Shown: one piece after another, positions 61,641-64,000 of the stretch
Layout: each line of letters starts with the position of its first letter
How positions within the stretch are numbered: the first letter of the stretch is position 1
From: Isoptericola sp044389085
GTDB lineage: Bacteria > Actinomycetota > Actinomycetes > Actinomycetales > Cellulomonadaceae
Assembly (NCBI RefSeq): GCF_044389085.1
Contig: NZ_JBIRXP010000003.1
Span: forward strand, 496,001-560,000
DNA: 64,000 nucleotides
Direction: 5' to 3'
The notes under the pieces: model-generated
The model's database searches: none
What the model was told of the DNA's origin: nothing
The model's input: the letters and a program-made list of their open reading frames with translations, nothing else
Program-made: the position numbers and the translations under genes

Positions 61641-61660
61641 AGGTAAGGTTGCCCTTACCT
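61641..61660. promoter_or_regulatory. Iron box 1 (DtxR/IdeR-type) between ABC and AraC genes
   Basis: AGGTAAGGTTGCCCTTACCT, perfect 8-bp arms AGGTAAGG/CCTTACCT around 4 nt, closely matching the DtxR/IdeR/DmdR consensus (TTAGGTTAGGCTAACCTAA type). It lies between the divergent ABC pair and araC gene, so iron-loaded repressor could shut both. Confidence 0.82.
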
Positions 61661-61686
61661 ATGAAGACTCGACGCGTGGAGGCCCC

Positions 61687-62505
61687 ATGACGGCGGCGGT
61701 GGGTGAACTGTCGATCGATGACGGGGGACCCGGCCTCCGCTCGGGAGCGGTGCCCGACGGATACCTGCTCACGACCACCAGCCAGAACGTGGGGTGGCAC
61801 CGCACGATCGAGCATCGGTGCTCGAGCACGCCCCATCGCCACGGCGAGCACGTCGTCGTGTGGCCCGAGGTCGGGTCGGCGACGATCACCGTCGAGGGGC
61901 AGCTGTGGCCGCTCACGCTCGGTGAAGGCGCTTGGCTGCCCGCAGGCACCTCGCACTCGACGAACGGCGAGAGCTCGACGGTGCTGTGCTGCACGCACAT
62001 CCAACCCCTCGCCTGGGAAGGGGACGTCGGCGAGCCGCACATCGTCACCGTGAACGCCGCCCTGCGCGAGATGCTGCTCCATCTCGCCCGCACCGGGATG
62101 CCCCGTGATCGCAGGCTCCGCGCGCAGCGGGTGTGCCTGGAGACGATCGCCGACGAGGCCCGGCCCGTGGTGACGCTTCCGGTGCCACGCGACCCCAGGA
62201 TCAGGACGGTCGCCGAGTCGATCATGGCCGACCCGTCCGACGACCGGTCGCTCGAGGAGTGGGCCTGGCGCACCTCGACGAGCGCACGGACGATCGCCAG
62301 AGCCTTCCGTGCCGAGACGGGCATGACCTTCACCCAGTGGCGCACCCGCGTGCGGATGGTGAACGCCGTCGAGCTCCTGGGTGCCGGCAAGCCGGTGGGG
62401 GTCGTGGCCAGGCGGGTCGGGTACGCGACCATCAGCGCCTTCAGCGCCGCCTTCAGCCGGACGATGGGCCGCCCGCCGCGTCATTACCAGGCGACGCGCG
62501 ACTGA
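61687..62505 (+). CDS. AraC family regulator
   Basis: 272-residue activator. N-terminal cupin (HRCSSTPHRHGEHVVVWPEV near residue 38, LTLGEGAWLPAGTSHSTNGE near 75) and C-terminal double helix-turn-helix (DRSLEEWAWRTSTSARTIAR near 185, VGVVARRVGYATISAFSAAF near 237, GRPPRHYQATRD at the end). ATG at 61687. It sits downstream of iron box 1 and is probably a siderophore-responsive activator like YbtA or DesR-type proteins; effector inferred. Confidence 0.9.
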   Translation: MTAAVGELSIDDGGPGLRSGAVPDGYLLTTTSQNVGWHRTIEHRCSSTPHRHGEHVVVWPEVGSATITVEGQLWPLTLGEGAWLPAGTSHSTNGESSTVLCCTHIQPLAWEGDVGEPHIVTVNAALREMLLHLARTGMPRDRRLRAQRVCLETIADEARPVVTLPVPRDPRIRTVAESIMADPSDDRSLEEWAWRTSTSARTIARAFRAETGMTFTQWRTRVRMVNAVELLGAGKPVGVVARRVGYATISAFSAAFSRTMGRPPRHYQATRD

Positions 62506-62584
62506 CGGGCAGGGCCGGCAGCGCCGAGGTGTCTGATCCGCGAAAGGACGTGTCGGCTAGCCGACAGCGCTCCCTCCTACCATC

Positions 62585-62602
62585 GGTTAGGCATTCCTAA
62601 CC
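62585..62602. promoter_or_regulatory. Iron box 2 (DtxR/IdeR-type) upstream of the siderophore-binding gene
   Basis: GGTTAGGCATTCCTAACC, perfect 7-bp arms GGTTAGG/CCTAACC around CATT, 40 bp upstream of the lipoprotein ATG. Matches the DtxR-family TTAGG...CCTAA pattern, predicting iron repression of the binding protein and the following flavoprotein. Confidence 0.85.
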
Positions 62603-62641
62603 TCACCTCGTGGTCCCTCCACGTCTACAGAGAGAGCCTTC

Positions 62642-63697
62642 ATGCGTCGTCGTCCCGGTTCGTCCAGTCTTGCCGCGCTCCTCGTCAGCGCCACCCTGAT
62701 GCTCGGGGCGTGCGGCGCCGCCGACCCGGACGCGGCCGCCGGCACCGGCGCTCCGGCGTCCTCCGACGACGCCTTCCCCGTCTCCCTCGAGCACGCGCAC
62801 GGGACGACGACGATCGATGCCAAGCCCGAGCGCATCGTGACCCTCGGCTGGATGGCGGAGGACGTGGTCGCCTCCCTCGGAATCGTCCCGGTCGGAGTGC
62901 CCACCAACTATGCGGGCGAGGACGGGTACTCGCCCTGGTTCAGCGAGTACGTGACCGAGGAGCTCGACGGCGAGCTGCCCGAGATCATCGAGGTCGACGG
63001 CGAGGGAGAGTTCGACCTCGAGCAGATCCTCGCCCTGGAGCCGGACCTGATCCTCGCGCCCCATTCGGGCATGACCGAGGTGCAGTACGAGCGGATGAGC
63101 GAGATCGCCCCGACGGTCCCCTACGCCGAGACCCCCTGGCTCTCCGGCCCGTGGCAGGACTTCACGCGGGAGATCGGCACGGCCATGGGCGAGAGCGAGC
63201 TGGCCGAGGAACGCATCGACCAGACCGAGGAGACCATCGCGCAGACCGCGGCCGAGCACCCGGAGCTGCAGGGCACCGACTTCATCTACGGGGTGACGCT
63301 GTGGGAGGGGGAGACCGAGATGGGCATCTACGTGTCCGACGACCCACGGGTCCAGTTCGTCGAGCAGTTCGGCCTCGTCATCAGCCCGAGCCTCGAGGCG
63401 GCGACGGAGGACGCGGAGGACTTCGCCGGTGGGGTGAGCCTGGAGAACCTCGACACCCTCGAGACGGACGTGTTCGTGGCCTGGGAGGGCGGCGCGGGAC
63501 GCACCGACGCGACGCTGCAGGACCCGCTCGTGTCCCGCTGGGGTCCCATCGCCGCCGGTACGTACTACGTCATGAACGACAAGGGCTTCGCGATGGCGAC
63601 CAGCGCACCGACGGTGCTGAGCATCCCGTGGGTGCTCGACGAAGGCTTCCTCGACGACCTGTCCAGCGCCGTCGCCGGCGGTGCCGTCATCCGCTAG
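62642..63697 (+). CDS. Iron-siderophore-binding lipoprotein
   Basis: 351-residue periplasmic-binding-type protein (FecB/FepB class). Signal peptide SLAALLVSATLMLGAC with lipobox Cys at about residue 24. Two-lobed fold features: KPERIVTLGWMAEDVVASLG near residue 62, ILALEPDLILAPHSGMTEVQ near 128, and a long linker helix ELAEERIDQTEETIAQTAAE near 185. Regulated by iron box 2. No FecCD permease gene is in the window; the partner may be downstream or may be the adjacent ABC pair. The precise siderophore is unknown. Confidence 0.92.
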   Translation: MRRRPGSSSLAALLVSATLMLGACGAADPDAAAGTGAPASSDDAFPVSLEHAHGTTTIDAKPERIVTLGWMAEDVVASLGIVPVGVPTNYAGEDGYSPWFSEYVTEELDGELPEIIEVDGEGEFDLEQILALEPDLILAPHSGMTEVQYERMSEIAPTVPYAETPWLSGPWQDFTREIGTAMGESELAEERIDQTEETIAQTAAEHPELQGTDFIYGVTLWEGETEMGIYVSDDPRVQFVEQFGLVISPSLEAATEDAEDFAGGVSLENLDTLETDVFVAWEGGAGRTDATLQDPLVSRWGPIAAGTYYVMNDKGFAMATSAPTVLSIPWVLDEGFLDDLSSAVAGGAVIR

Positions 63698-63750
63698 GGA
63701 CACGAAGCCCCCTGATCTCGCACCTCCTCGTCCTAGAAAGTGAAGCCCGC

Positions 63751-64000
63751 ATGCCCCCGTTGCCAGCGACCTATGAACCACGCATCCACCGAGCGGAAGT
63801 GACAGCCGCGCGGAGGGTGGGGCCCGGCATGGTCCGCGTGACCTTCGGCGGCGCCGACCTGCGTGACTTCCCCACCACGGGGGTGGGCGACGAGTACGTC
63901 CGGCTGTTCTTCCCCGAGGACCCCGACGAGATTCCTCGCCTGCCCTCTGTCTCCGAGCGCGGGTGGGCGTTCGCCGACGGGGTGAAGCCGTCCGAGGCGC
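63751..64000 (+). CDS. Siderophore-interacting protein (FAD/NADPH ferric reductase), 3' end missing
   Basis: First 83 codons of a SIP-family flavoprotein that reduces ferric siderophores to release iron. The N-terminus MPPLPATYEPRIHRAEVTAA and the FAD-domain strands VGPGMVRVTFGGADLRDFP and DEYVRLFFPEDPDEIPRLP match ViuB/SIP proteins. The ATG at 63751 is 53 nt after the binding-protein stop, so it shares iron box 2 control. Continues beyond the right edge. Confidence 0.88.
   Translation, partial: MPPLPATYEPRIHRAEVTAARRVGPGMVRVTFGGADLRDFPTTGVGDEYVRLFFPEDPDEIPRLPSVSERGWAFADGVKPSEA

Overview
The window is very GC-rich (third codon positions almost always G or C) and almost entirely coding. Most genes start with GTG or ATG, many stop/start pairs overlap as GTGA or ATGA, and several genes typical of Actinomycetota are present: whiB7, mycoredoxin, the adnA/adnB-type helicase-nuclease pair, DUF3107, UPF0182 and a mycothiol-type TIGR03083 protein. 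Gene content and synteny fit a member of the Micrococcales in or near Cellulomonadaceae/Promicromonosporaceae. This placement is inference; no 16S rRNA gene lies in the window.

Layout. (1) 1-10200: an arabinoside-use locus. A partial permease, a second permease, a GH127 beta-L-arabinofuranosidase and a LacI regulator read rightward. They converge on a leftward operon of a sugar-binding lipoprotein, two permeases, a GH43 arabinanase-like enzyme and a YesL-like DUF624 protein. No ATPase is present, so both importers probably share one encoded elsewhere. (2) 10250-12900: a regulatory region with LacI-type sites, six copies of a 13-bp word at exactly 20-bp spacing, and a ZTP (pfl) riboswitch ahead of glyA-folD. 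(3) 12900-31100: housekeeping and metabolic genes: polyphosphate kinase 2, a PhnB-like protein, exonuclease III, alkaline phosphatase, galactokinase, Mrp, a small kinase, an MgtE-like CBS protein with a DUF1003 protein, an Xaa-Pro aminopeptidase, an alpha/beta hydrolase, a PHP phosphoesterase, MarC, and a GntR-MFS pair. (4) 31200-57700: a block colinear with Mycobacterium tuberculosis Rv3211 to Rv3193c (from memory of that genome): RhlE-like helicase, ferritin-like protein, DUF3107, AdnA, AdnB, NudC, mycoredoxin, UvrD2, WhiB7, DUF2342 metalloprotease, PDZ/Lon-like protease and UPF0182. It is interrupted at 41.6-45.3 kb by a cassette with cyanase, a formate/nitrite-type channel, a macrolide-kinase-like protein, a PPOX protein and an HxlR regulator. 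(5) 57880-57956: initiator tRNA-Met with a clear promoter and terminator. (6) 58100-64000: an iron-regulated siderophore locus with two palindromic iron boxes, a heterodimeric ABC pair, an AraC regulator, a siderophore-binding lipoprotein and the start of a siderophore-interacting flavoprotein.

The strongest observations for follow-up are the following. The iron-locus ABC pair has complementary degenerate ATP sites. The whiB7 leader shows an upstream ORF, an intrinsic terminator and further hairpins. A family of perfect long inverted repeats carries compensated changes in both arms. There is a 20-bp-phased repeat array upstream of the glyA riboswitch. Many genes show a -10 hexamer placed 6 to 8 nt before the start codon, indicating widespread leaderless mRNAs.
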